In this document: positions 1 to 7,483 of the stretch, in pieces
Layout: every line of letters begins with the position of its first letter
Numbering within the stretch: position 1 is the stretch's first letter
Assembly: GCA_028284415.1 (NCBI GenBank)
Contig: JANQRU010000006.1
Span: 62,001 to 126,000, forward strand
Origin: Pyrinomonadaceae bacterium
GTDB taxonomy: Bacteria; Acidobacteriota; Blastocatellia; Pyrinomonadales; Pyrinomonadaceae
Direction of reading: 5' to 3'
Length of the DNA stretch: 64,000 nucleotides
Notes under the pieces: generated by a model
Told to the model about the DNA's origin: nothing
Database searches by the model: none
Seen by the model: the letters and a program-made list of their open reading frames with translations, nothing else
Program-made: the position numbers and the translations under genes

Positions 1-18
1 AAAAAGAGGAATAACTTT

Positions 19-909
19 ATGGAATGGAAAGGCGTGATGCCTGCGATAACGACTTGTTTTGATGAGAATTTGCAGATTGACCACGAATTCACAGCAAGAC
101 ATGTTAAATGGTTAGTTGAACACGGTTCGACCGGAATTGTTACGAATGGGAGTTTGGGCGAAGGTGCAACTTTAACTTTTGATGAGAAAGTTTCGCTTTG
201 GAAAACTTGTGTCGAAGCAGTCGGTGATAAAGTTCCGGTGATTCCGGCAATTGCGGCTTTGAGCACAGAAGAAGGAATTAAATTAGCAAAAACTGCTGAA
301 GAAGTTGGATGCAAAGGTTTGATGGTTTTGCCGCCTTATGTTCACAAAGGTGATATGCATGAGATGAAATATCACGTTTCGGAAATTATTAAATCGACTG
401 AACTTTCTTGTATGCTTTACAACAATCCGATTGCTTATGGAACTGACTATTCAGCCGAAGATATTGCCGAATTAGCAGACAAACACGATAATTTACAAGC
501 TGTGAAAGAATCAAGTGGCGACGCTCGCCGAATTACAGCAATTAAGGCTTTAGTTGGAGATAGACTTGCAGTATTTGCAGGACTTGATGATGTAATTGTT
601 GAAGGAATAAACGCAGGTGCAACGGGGTGGATTGCAGGTTTAGTAAACGCAATGCCGAAGGAATCTATTGATTTGTTTAACTTCGCTTTGAATGGCGAAA
701 AGGAAAAAGCATTTGAACTTTATCGCTGGTTTTTGCCGCTTTTGCGACTTGATACAGTTCCGAAATTTGTGCAGTATATCAAACTCGTGCAGGAAAAAGT
801 CGGAATGGGAAATGCTCGTGTTCGTCCGCCGCGTCTTGAAATTATCGGCGAAGAATTGGAAGAAACTTTGAGAATTATTGATACGGCTCTAGTAACTAAG
901 ATTGATTAA
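19..909 (+). CDS. DapA-family aldolase/dehydratase (class I lyase)
   Basis: The 296-residue length is typical of the dihydrodipicolinate synthase/N-acetylneuraminate lyase family. Visible landmarks are GSLGEG at 44-49 (pyruvate/2-oxoacid carboxylate loop), YNNP at 134-137 with the proton-relay Tyr134, and Schiff-base Lys163 in AVKES. AAGAGGA lies 8 nt before the ATG. A gene for an alpha-ketoglutarate-semialdehyde dehydrogenase type enzyme follows at 1996. Known DapA-family partners of that dehydrogenase are pyrroline-4-hydroxy-2-carboxylate deaminase (hydroxyproline degradation) and 5-dehydro-4-deoxyglucarate dehydratase (sugar acids). I infer one of these two rather than lysine biosynthesis; the sequence does not settle which. 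Genes upstream of the window would help. Probably cytoplasmic. Confidence 0.8.
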   Translation: MEWKGVMPAITTCFDENLQIDHEFTARHVKWLVEHGSTGIVTNGSLGEGATLTFDEKVSLWKTCVEAVGDKVPVIPAIAALSTEEGIKLAKTAEEVGCKGLMVLPPYVHKGDMHEMKYHVSEIIKSTELSCMLYNNPIAYGTDYSAEDIAELADKHDNLQAVKESSGDARRITAIKALVGDRLAVFAGLDDVIVEGINAGATGWIAGLVNAMPKESIDLFNFALNGEKEKAFELYRWFLPLLRLDTVPKFVQYIKLVQEKVGMGNARVRPPRLEIIGEELEETLRIIDTALVTKID

Positions 910-914
910 AATTA

Positions 915-1964
915 ATGGGTAAAAGAATAGACAAAATAAAACTATTTAATAGCTTAGTAGATAATGCTATTGATTTCCTAAATAATTCAGTCTCACAACT
1001 AGAAAAATCACCCAAATATTCGGTAATAAATTTTTGGTCAGCAATTGAACTTTTCTTTAAAGCTCGTCTTTTTTTGGAGCATTGGTCTCTTGTATTTGCA
1101 AACATCAATGATGCAAATCCAGATAAATTAGAAAGTGGTAGATTCGTGTCATCAAATTTCAGTGAAACAGTTGAGCGTCTAAAAAACTTAACTGGGTTAA
1201 TTTTAATCAATGATGCAAATAAAACTTTTGAAAAATTAAGAACTCATCGTAATCAAGTAATTCATTTTTTTCATAGTAACTATTCTGATGAGTCAAACTC
1301 TGACCTTCTAGAAGATATAATTTCGGAACAATGTCGTGGATGGTTCTATTTACATAAACTCTTAACACGAGATTGGGCTAAAGAGTTCACTAATTATCAA
1401 GAGCAAGTAAATGAATTCCATAAATCATTAAAAAGAAGACATGGTTATTTAAATGCTAAGTTTGACTCTTTGAAACCTTCAATTAAAAAAGGGATGGATA
1501 GAGGTGTCAAATTTAGATACTGTGAATCATGTCAATTTTTAAGCCAGTCAATTATTAAATTAGCTCCACCTTTTTATAAATTTAATTGTTTGGTGTGTGA
1601 AATTAAAGGAACAGAGTTACATCAAAAATGCCCGGGTTGTAAAAATGAGGTTTTTGAAATTGAATTTGGTGAAGGACGTTGCAATTCTTGTCATTACGAA
1701 ACTTATATAGAAGAATTGGTAGAAATTTATAATCCAGAGACGAATTCAAAAGATTCGGAGCAATATCAGATTAGTTGTGGGAATTGTGATAATGAGAACA
1801 CAATTATTCCAATTAATGAAAACTATGATAAATTTGGGTGTTTTTTTTGTGGATCAATTTATGGAAGATTTGATTTACATGAATGTTTTAGATGTACTGC
1901 AACAACAGCTACAGAAGATTATGACAGACTTTTTAGTGGCTGCCCATCTTGTCAATGGTACTAA
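915..1964 (+). CDS. HEPN-like domain protein with four C-terminal zinc ribbons
   Basis: A 349-residue protein of unknown function that starts 5 nt after the lyase stop, so it is probably co-transcribed. The N-terminal ~150 residues are helical, with a WSAIELFFKA helix (41-50) and RNQVIH at 112-117, an Rx4H motif as in HEPN ribonucleases. The C-terminal half carries eight CxxC pairs (Cys 203/206, 225/228, 239/242, 256/259, 288/291, 309/312, 324/327, 343/346), enough for four zinc ribbons. HEPN domains with Rx4-6H are often metal-independent RNases in toxin or defence proteins; others only bind RNA or nucleotides. A regulatory or RNA-binding role is equally possible. No partner antitoxin is visible. 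The gene is more AT-rich than its neighbours and splits a catabolic pair. Confidence 0.6.
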   Translation: MGKRIDKIKLFNSLVDNAIDFLNNSVSQLEKSPKYSVINFWSAIELFFKARLFLEHWSLVFANINDANPDKLESGRFVSSNFSETVERLKNLTGLILINDANKTFEKLRTHRNQVIHFFHSNYSDESNSDLLEDIISEQCRGWFYLHKLLTRDWAKEFTNYQEQVNEFHKSLKRRHGYLNAKFDSLKPSIKKGMDRGVKFRYCESCQFLSQSIIKLAPPFYKFNCLVCEIKGTELHQKCPGCKNEVFEIEFGEGRCNSCHYETYIEELVEIYNPETNSKDSEQYQISCGNCDNENTIIPINENYDKFGCFFCGSIYGRFDLHECFRCTATTATEDYDRLFSGCPSCQWY

Positions 1965-1995
1965 TATATACGAAAGATTTTAGAACAGTATTTAT

Positions 1996-3567
1996 ATGAA
2001 ATTAACAGGAAAATCAATCATTGGATTTACTCACGGAAGCGAAACAGAAAAAACATTTACCGCTTTTAATCCGCAAACAGGTAAAGCAGTTGAGCCAAAA
2101 TTTTATTCAGCAACAAATGAGGAATTAAATCGTGCCGTAGAATCAGCCAAAAGAGCAAGAATCAAATACGGCAAACTTTCTGGCAAAGAAAAAGCAAAAT
2201 TCTTACGACAGATCGCTGAAAATATTGAAGCTTTGGGCGATGATTTGATTGAAAGAGCTTCGCTTGAAACAGGATTGCCAAACGCACGTTTTCAAGGCGA
2301 GCGTGGGCGAACTTGTTCACAACTTCGGCTTTTTGCAGATTTGGTTGAAGAAGGTTCTTGGGTTGATGCACGGATTGATTTTGCACAGCCTGATCGTGAG
2401 CCGATTCCAAAGCCTGACGTGCGTTCGATGTATAGACCGATTGGTGCGGTGGCGATTTTTTGTGCGAGTAATTTTCCGCTGGCGTTTTCAGTTGCAGGTG
2501 GTGATACAGTTTCGGCACTTGCGGCAGGTTGCCCTGTTGTTGTTAATGCTCATATTGCTCATCCGGGAACTGCAGAATTGGTCGGAACTGCGATTTCGGA
2601 AGCTGTAAAAACCTGCGATTTACCAGTGGGCGTTTTCAGTTTACTTTTTTCAAGCGACTATGAAATTGGACAGAATCTCGTCAAACATTCCGATATCAAA
2701 GCGGTTGGTTTCACAGGTTCACACATAGGCGGTCGGGTTTTGATGGAGATTGCCGCAAATCGTGAGAATCCAATTCCAGTCTATGCAGAGATGGGTTCGG
2801 TTAATCCGACATTTATTTTGCCGTCGGCTTTGGAAAATGATTATGTAAAAATTGCGAAAGGTTTATTTGGTTCGTTTACACTTGGAGTCGGACAATTTTG
2901 TACAAAACCGGGCGTTGTGATTTTGCCTGAGAGTGAACAATTATCGAACTTTGCGGATTTTCTGCGTGAATTGACAATGGAATCAGAAGCATCGCCTTTG
3001 CTGACTTCTGGAATAAAAGAAACGTATGAGAAAGGTGTTGAACATCGCAATGAGAATGTAGCTTCAGCTTCGGGTGAAGCTGTAACAGAAGGGTTTGAGG
3101 TTCAACCGACAATCTTTCAGACTAATGCTGATTTTTTCTTAGAAGATAAAAGTTTGAGCGAAGAAATCTTTGGTCCAACGACGCTTTTGGTAAAATCAAA
3201 TACGCTTGCTGAATTGCTTGCGGTTGCCAACAAAATGGAAGGACAATTAACTGCAACAATCTGGGGTAATGAAAAGGATTTAGAAGAATACGCTCATTTA
3301 ATAGACGTTTTGGAAACAAAAGTCGGGCGTTTAATTTTTAACGGTTTTCCAACAGGTGTTGAAGTCTGTCATTCAATGGTTCACGGCGGAGTTTATCCAG
3401 CAACTTCCGATTCACGCACAACTTCGGTTGGAACTCGTGCAATCGAGCGTTTTGCAAGATTAGTTTGCTATCAAGATTTTCCGCAAGAATCTTTGCCAGA
3501 TGAGTTGAAAGATGAAAACCCTTTGGAAGTTTGGCGAATGGTTGATGGTGAATTTCAGAAGAATTAA
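1996..3567 (+). CDS. Aldehyde dehydrogenase, alpha-ketoglutarate-semialdehyde type
   Basis: A 523-residue NAD(P)-dependent aldehyde dehydrogenase. GFTGSHIGG (238-246) is the cofactor-binding glycine turn, Glu265 in AEMGS the general base, and Cys302 in GQFCTKPG the catalytic thiol. The length and the AEMGSVNP motif fit the NADP-dependent ketoglutaric-semialdehyde group that oxidises 2,5-dioxopentanoate to 2-oxoglutarate, the last step of hydroxyproline, glucarate and pentose degradation. At the segment where many ALDHs carry a cofactor-contacting Lys, this protein reads VVNAHIAHP (Asn184). It lies 31 bp after the HEPN-like gene and two genes after the DapA-family lyase, consistent with a catabolic operon. 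No clear ribosome site precedes the ATG. It converges on the deacetylase gene with a 3-bp gap. Confidence 0.82.
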   Translation: MKLTGKSIIGFTHGSETEKTFTAFNPQTGKAVEPKFYSATNEELNRAVESAKRARIKYGKLSGKEKAKFLRQIAENIEALGDDLIERASLETGLPNARFQGERGRTCSQLRLFADLVEEGSWVDARIDFAQPDREPIPKPDVRSMYRPIGAVAIFCASNFPLAFSVAGGDTVSALAAGCPVVVNAHIAHPGTAELVGTAISEAVKTCDLPVGVFSLLFSSDYEIGQNLVKHSDIKAVGFTGSHIGGRVLMEIAANRENPIPVYAEMGSVNPTFILPSALENDYVKIAKGLFGSFTLGVGQFCTKPGVVILPESEQLSNFADFLRELTMESEASPLLTSGIKETYEKGVEHRNENVASASGEAVTEGFEVQPTIFQTNADFFLEDKSLSEEIFGPTTLLVKSNTLAELLAVANKMEGQLTATIWGNEKDLEEYAHLIDVLETKVGRLIFNGFPTGVEVCHSMVHGGVYPATSDSRTTSVGTRAIERFARLVCYQDFPQESLPDELKDENPLEVWRMVDGEFQKN

Positions 3568-3570
3568 GCC

Positions 3571-4518
3571 TTATTCTGATTTCAAGCCAGCCGCTTCCAT
3601 TACAAACTTTGGAACTCTTGGCTCATTTGGCAAAATATTTTCTTTTCCTTTTGCTATCGCCCAACGGTGAATCCATGAAATTCCTGCACGTCCTGTAAAT
3701 TCATCGGGCAAACGATATGCTTCGTCTGTTAAGGCTTCTTCCAATGTGATGAATTTGTAACCGCGTTTTTTATACATTTTCATTAAATCATCAAAATAAT
3801 CTGCGTTGATGGAATTTGCGTGAAGCAACAAGATTTGCTTGATTTCCCTGTTAAACAATCTTACTGATTGGCGTTCCCAATAATCGGTTTTGGCTTCCAA
3901 ATATGGAACGTAAGCTTTGCCGATTTTCTTTTTTAATTTTTTATCTTTTTTCAAAATCGCATTATCGTAAGCGGCTGAAAATGCCCAATCGGAATTGTCG
4001 ATAGAAACGGGAGCGATTGTGTAATTGTGTTTGGCTAGGAATTTGTCCAAACCTTTCTTCACATCCAGACTCAGCCCTGTTTGCAAAAATGGATGACGGA
4101 AATATCGCATTTTCATTCCGTTTTCGCTCAATAATTTTTTTGTGGTCTTCTCGCCTTTTAAGATATCTTCTTTATAATCTTCGAGCGAAATTCGATTCAA
4201 ACTCTTGTGTGAATAAGTGTGATTTCCGAGTTCCAAACCATCCGCAAGCCACATTTTCAAATAACCTGTCAGTCGTTCTGCATCATTTTTGTTTCTAAAA
4301 ATCTTACCTTCATTTACGAAACCGATCGCCGGGACGTCTGCGTTTTTTATATGTTTGAGCAATTTTTTTGTTATACGTGTTTGTGCTTTCGCATCTTTTT
4401 GTTTAGTAATAATCGGCAAATCGTCAATTGTTACGGCGACAACTCTTTGAGGATTTTTGGATTGAATAGAAATCGTAAACACAAATACAAAAAATAAAAA
4501 TAATAACTGTTGTTTCAT
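3571..4518 (-). CDS. Secreted polysaccharide deacetylase (NodB-like, CE4)
   Basis: The 315-residue protein begins with an uncleaved-looking hydrophobic signal (MKQQ followed by a Phe/Leu/Val-rich core to about residue 18). The NodB fold is shown by TIDDLP (30-35; Asp32/Asp33, motif 1), HTYSH (100-104; metal-binding His100 and His104, motif 2) and RHPF (141-144, motif 3). Family members remove N-acetyl groups from peptidoglycan, chitin or exopolysaccharide. The signal places it in the periplasm or at the surface. It is a single-gene unit, convergent with the aldehyde dehydrogenase and followed upstream by a co-directional VOC gene 26 bp away. The substrate cannot be read from the sequence. Confidence 0.8.
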   Translation of the reverse strand: MKQQLLFLFFVFVFTISIQSKNPQRVVAVTIDDLPIITKQKDAKAQTRITKKLLKHIKNADVPAIGFVNEGKIFRNKNDAERLTGYLKMWLADGLELGNHTYSHKSLNRISLEDYKEDILKGEKTTKKLLSENGMKMRYFRHPFLQTGLSLDVKKGLDKFLAKHNYTIAPVSIDNSDWAFSAAYDNAILKKDKKLKKKIGKAYVPYLEAKTDYWERQSVRLFNREIKQILLLHANSINADYFDDLMKMYKKRGYKFITLEEALTDEAYRLPDEFTGRAGISWIHRWAIAKGKENILPNEPRVPKFVMEAAGLKSE

Positions 4519-4544
4519 AAGTTTTAACTACACGGGATATTAAA

Positions 4545-4961
4545 TTATTTTGCAAAGACTTGGGAAAAATCATTAAACCCTTTGAATTCGAGAGCATTTC
4601 CGCAAGGGTCTAAAAAGAACATTGTTGCTTGCTCACCGACTTCACCTTCAAAACGAATTTTTGGCTCAATGATAAATTTTACACCTTTCGATTTCAGTTT
4701 TGTTGCAAATTCTTTCCATTCTTCCATTTGCAAAACAATACCAAAATGCGGAACTGGAACAGCATCGGCATCAACTTCGTTTCGATGCTTTATACCGATG
4801 CTTTCAGGTGCAAGGTGAGTCACGATTTGATGCCCAAAAAGATTAAAATCAATCCAATACTCATCACTTCTTCCCTCTTCACACTCTAAGATTCCGCCAT
4901 AAAATTCGCGTGCTTTTTCTAAATCATCAACAGGAAAAGCTAAATGAAATAAATTTGTCAT
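4545..4961 (-). CDS. VOC/glyoxalase-fold protein
   Basis: A 138-residue vicinal-oxygen-chelate protein. I start it at the internal ATG at 4961 because AAGGA lies about 10 nt upstream and the fold begins immediately with HLAFPVDD and [10 protein letters not shown]. The longer frame back to 5099 would overlap the divergent gene at 5002. HFGIVL and GNALEFKGF mark the second beta-alpha-beta-beta-beta unit; the His and Glu in these segments are the usual metal ligands. VOC proteins include glyoxalase I, dioxygenases and antibiotic-binding proteins, and the substrate is not evident here. It probably acts in the cytoplasm and shares a 40-bp divergent promoter region with the TPR gene. Confidence 0.75.
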   Translation of the reverse strand: MTNLFHLAFPVDDLEKAREFYGGILECEEGRSDEYWIDFNLFGHQIVTHLAPESIGIKHRNEVDADAVPVPHFGIVLQMEEWKEFATKLKSKGVKFIIEPKIRFEGEVGEQATMFFLDPCGNALEFKGFNDFSQVFAK

Positions 4962-5001
4962 ACTTAAAATTTCCTTTATTATTCTAATAATTTGACATTT
5001 T

Positions 5002-5358
5002 ATGACTGAAAAAGAAAAAAACAAACTGGATTCTGAATTTAATAGTGCTTTAGATATTTGGCATGGTGGAGATGGCGATAAAGCTATCAAAATCCTCAAA
5101 AACTTAGATACTCAATTTCCGAATACCCCATCTATATTAGGCATGATTGGTGCAATTTACTTTTCTTTGCGTGATTGGAAACATTCAGAATACTACTTTA
5201 AGCGAACTATAGAAATTTCACCCAAGTCTGAATTAGCTTCGCTTGGTCTATTTCATTCTTTATGGGAAATGAAGAATCTCGATAAAGCTTTTGAAGAAGC
5301 CAAACGATTTGTGTCAATGAATGGATATTCTAGTAAATATCAATTACTACCTAAATGA
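5002..5358 (+). CDS. Small TPR protein
   Basis: A 118-residue protein without signal or membrane segment. Two to three helix-turn-helix units typical of tetratricopeptide repeats are visible: residues ~8-37 ([17 protein letters not shown]), ~43-72 ([20 protein letters not shown]) and ~76-105. TPRs are protein-interaction scaffolds, so no reaction is implied. The gene is divergent from the VOC gene with 40 bp between starts. It ends 21 bp before the convergent DinB-like gene. The start lacks a clear AGGAG. A stand-alone TPR gene this short may be an adaptor, but no partner is suggested by context. Confidence 0.6.
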   Translation: MTEKEKNKLDSEFNSALDIWHGGDGDKAIKILKNLDTQFPNTPSILGMIGAIYFSLRDWKHSEYYFKRTIEISPKSELASLGLFHSLWEMKNLDKAFEEAKRFVSMNGYSSKYQLLPK

Positions 5359-5379
5359 AATCAACGAAAATCTTGAAAA

Positions 5380-5862
5380 TTAATTAGAGCCTGATTTGCT
5401 TAACTGTCTGATTGCTCCTAAATGGTATGCCGTGTGTGCGATTATTGCTACGGCATCACCGATATTATCTTGATTCCAAGTCTCGACTTCGGCAAAACAC
5501 TTTAAAACACTCTCATAAGAAGTTCTCATTCCTTGCCGCAAAGTATCCCATTCCCCAACACTGACCGTTTCAATCAGCCAACTCAATTCCCAATTTACCT
5601 TTTCGTTGCTACCTTCGATAAACTCAATCAATCTATCCAAATAAAACTTTGTGTGAGCTGTGTGTGCCGCGATTGAGGTTGAATTTACCATTTTTGAAGC
5701 TTCTTTGGCAGAGACTTTCTCTAAAGTGTTGAAAACGCCAATTCCATTATCTAAATAAACGCTTCCCTCACTTTCAGGCGAACCTTCAAAAGTTTCGTAT
5801 AAAACAATTAAAATGTCCTTTAAAAAATCTTCTTTGCTTATCAAATTTTTATCTGTATTCAT
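5380..5862 (-). CDS. DinB-like four-helix protein
   Basis: A 160-residue helical protein. HTAHTKFYLDRLIE near residue 66 and the C-terminal HTAYHLGAIRQ have the spaced histidines that form the metal site in the DinB/YfiT four-helix bundle family. Members include bacillithiol and mycothiol transferases and many uncharacterised damage-inducible proteins. No thiol cofactor genes lie nearby, so the specific reaction is unknown. The gene is divergent from the methyltransferase at 5891 with 28 bp between start codons. Cytoplasmic, single-gene unit. Confidence 0.65.
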   Translation of the reverse strand: MNTDKNLISKEDFLKDILIVLYETFEGSPESEGSVYLDNGIGVFNTLEKVSAKEASKMVNSTSIAAHTAHTKFYLDRLIEFIEGSNEKVNWELSWLIETVSVGEWDTLRQGMRTSYESVLKCFAEVETWNQDNIGDAVAIIAHTAYHLGAIRQLSKSGSN

Positions 5863-5890
5863 CTTTTGCTAACCTTTATATTTCAAAATC

Positions 5891-7066
5891 ATGTCTGCTG
5901 AAAATATCGAAAAATTCTTATCTGAAATTGCCAAAAGCTTGCACGAAGAAACTTTTGTAAAAATGACTTTAGGGAATTATCGTGGAAATGACCCATATTT
6001 GCAAAAAATTCTTACACGTCTGATCAAAACTAAAAAAGGTGTAAGACTGTTTTTCCTTTATAAATACGAAACTCGTGATACTGCAAAGAATTATTCAAAA
6101 AATAAAGGAATCAAAATCATACGGGATTTCTTGGGAAAAGATTTCTTTGCGGGACATCTTTTTACAACCAAAAATAATTTTCAGTTAGACATTGGAAAAA
6201 AAAGGCGTTCACGCTTAAATATTGGCAAACCAACTTTCAAAGCAAAACCTGACCTCAATCACGACAGAAATAAATCAAGACTTATTGATCCAAACAGTTT
6301 TTATTTGAAGGCTTTGGGAATAACTACTGATTCAGGAGAAATCCGAGCAAAGCAGCAAGATAAATGGAAACAAATAAATAAGTTTGTAGAAACACTTAAT
6401 AATTTAGTTAAAGATTCAACGCTTAAAGAAAAGAAAAACTTAAAGATAATAGATATGGGTTCAGGCAAAGGCTATCTCACATTTGCAACCTATGATTTTT
6501 TCAAAAATATAATTGGAATTGATGTTGAACTTACGGGAGTTGATACAAAACAACAGCTAATAGACCTTTGCAATGATATTGCCAAATCATCAGAATTTAA
6601 TAACCTCAAATTCGTTCACGGGTTTATTGATGATTACAAATTGCAAGATATAGATGTTTTAATCGCCTTACATGCTTGTAACACTGCAACTGACGATGCA
6701 ATTTACAAAGGAATTAAAGCAAAAGCAAAGCTAATTGTGGTTGCTCCTTGCTGTCATCAAGAAATCCGACCTCAAATAAAAGCCCCCGAAATGATGAAAA
6801 ACATACTCAAGCACGGAATTATGCTTGAGCGTGAAGCAGAATCAATTACTGATGGATTACGCTCTTTATTACTTGAAGAACAAGGTTATTCAACCAAAAT
6901 CTTTGAATTTATCTCGACTGAACACACTCCCAAAAATAATATGATCATCGGAACTTTGAAAGAAAAAGAGTTTGATTCGCAAAAAATCAGTGAACAAATT
7001 CAAACAATCAAAGATTTTTACGGTATCGAAAATCAACATCTGCACAAACTACTTAAGTCAGATTAA
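5891..7066 (+). CDS. SAM-dependent methyltransferase, METTL25/RRNAD1-like
   Basis: A 391-residue class I methyltransferase. The first ~140 residues form an N-terminal domain that includes a basic stretch at 103-110. The Rossmann core starts near 180: DMGSGKGYL (188-196) is the SAM-binding motif I, and ALHACNTATDDAI (259-271) and APCCHQE (285-291) are the later motifs. The HACNxAxDxA plus PCCHQ combination is characteristic of the Methyltransf_32 group that contains eukaryotic METTL25/RRNAD1. Those proteins are linked to RNA or ribosome modification, so an RNA substrate is plausible but not shown. A possible weak transcription end follows (T-run at about 7095), then 400 bp of leader for the next operon. 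Confidence 0.7.
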   Translation: MSAENIEKFLSEIAKSLHEETFVKMTLGNYRGNDPYLQKILTRLIKTKKGVRLFFLYKYETRDTAKNYSKNKGIKIIRDFLGKDFFAGHLFTTKNNFQLDIGKKRRSRLNIGKPTFKAKPDLNHDRNKSRLIDPNSFYLKALGITTDSGEIRAKQQDKWKQINKFVETLNNLVKDSTLKEKKNLKIIDMGSGKGYLTFATYDFFKNIIGIDVELTGVDTKQQLIDLCNDIAKSSEFNNLKFVHGFIDDYKLQDIDVLIALHACNTATDDAIYKGIKAKAKLIVVAPCCHQEIRPQIKAPEMMKNILKHGIMLEREAESITDGLRSLLLEEQGYSTKIFEFISTEHTPKNNMIIGTLKEKEFDSQKISEQIQTIKDFYGIENQHLHKLLKSD

Positions 7067-7483
7067 ATAATCCTTTCAAACTAGATATACATAGTTTTTT
7101 TGGTCTGGTTATTGCTTAAATCTAATGTGTCGGTTTTGCTCTCGAACCGAATGAGATTTTGGCAACATACGATTTTTATTGAGTAATAAGTAAAAATCAC
7201 TTCTTCTGCCTAGACAAAGAACTATCAGATTTTGTCAATGACAAGCTGACGTTTTTTGTCACTATTCAATGTTTTAACAAATTTTGGTGTTTATTCTTAA
7301 ACAACAGAAAATTAGTAAATGACCAAATATTTACAATCAGAAAAACAAGTTCTTCCAAGTTTGAATTTTTTAGATGGAAACTAACCTTTTAGTGCTTCTA
7401 TTTATGACAGTTCAAGCTATTTTTTGTTTTTAAGCTGACCAAAATAATTCAAGAAATACAAGACCTTTTTGCACACTAACACT
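7067..7483. other. Intergenic leader/promoter region before the chemosensory operon
   Basis: No gene is visible in 417 bp. A 6-bp inverted repeat TCGGTT/AACCGA (7130-7135, 7145-7150) and an exact odd palindrome TTGTCAATGACAA (7232-7244) are the only symmetrical elements I see. A second TTTTGTCA half-site follows at about 7253-7260, and TGCCTAGACA (7207-7216) recurs at 27511-27520. The length suggests a long untranslated leader or multiple regulatory sites. No Shine-Dalgarno sequence precedes 7484. Confidence 0.4.
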
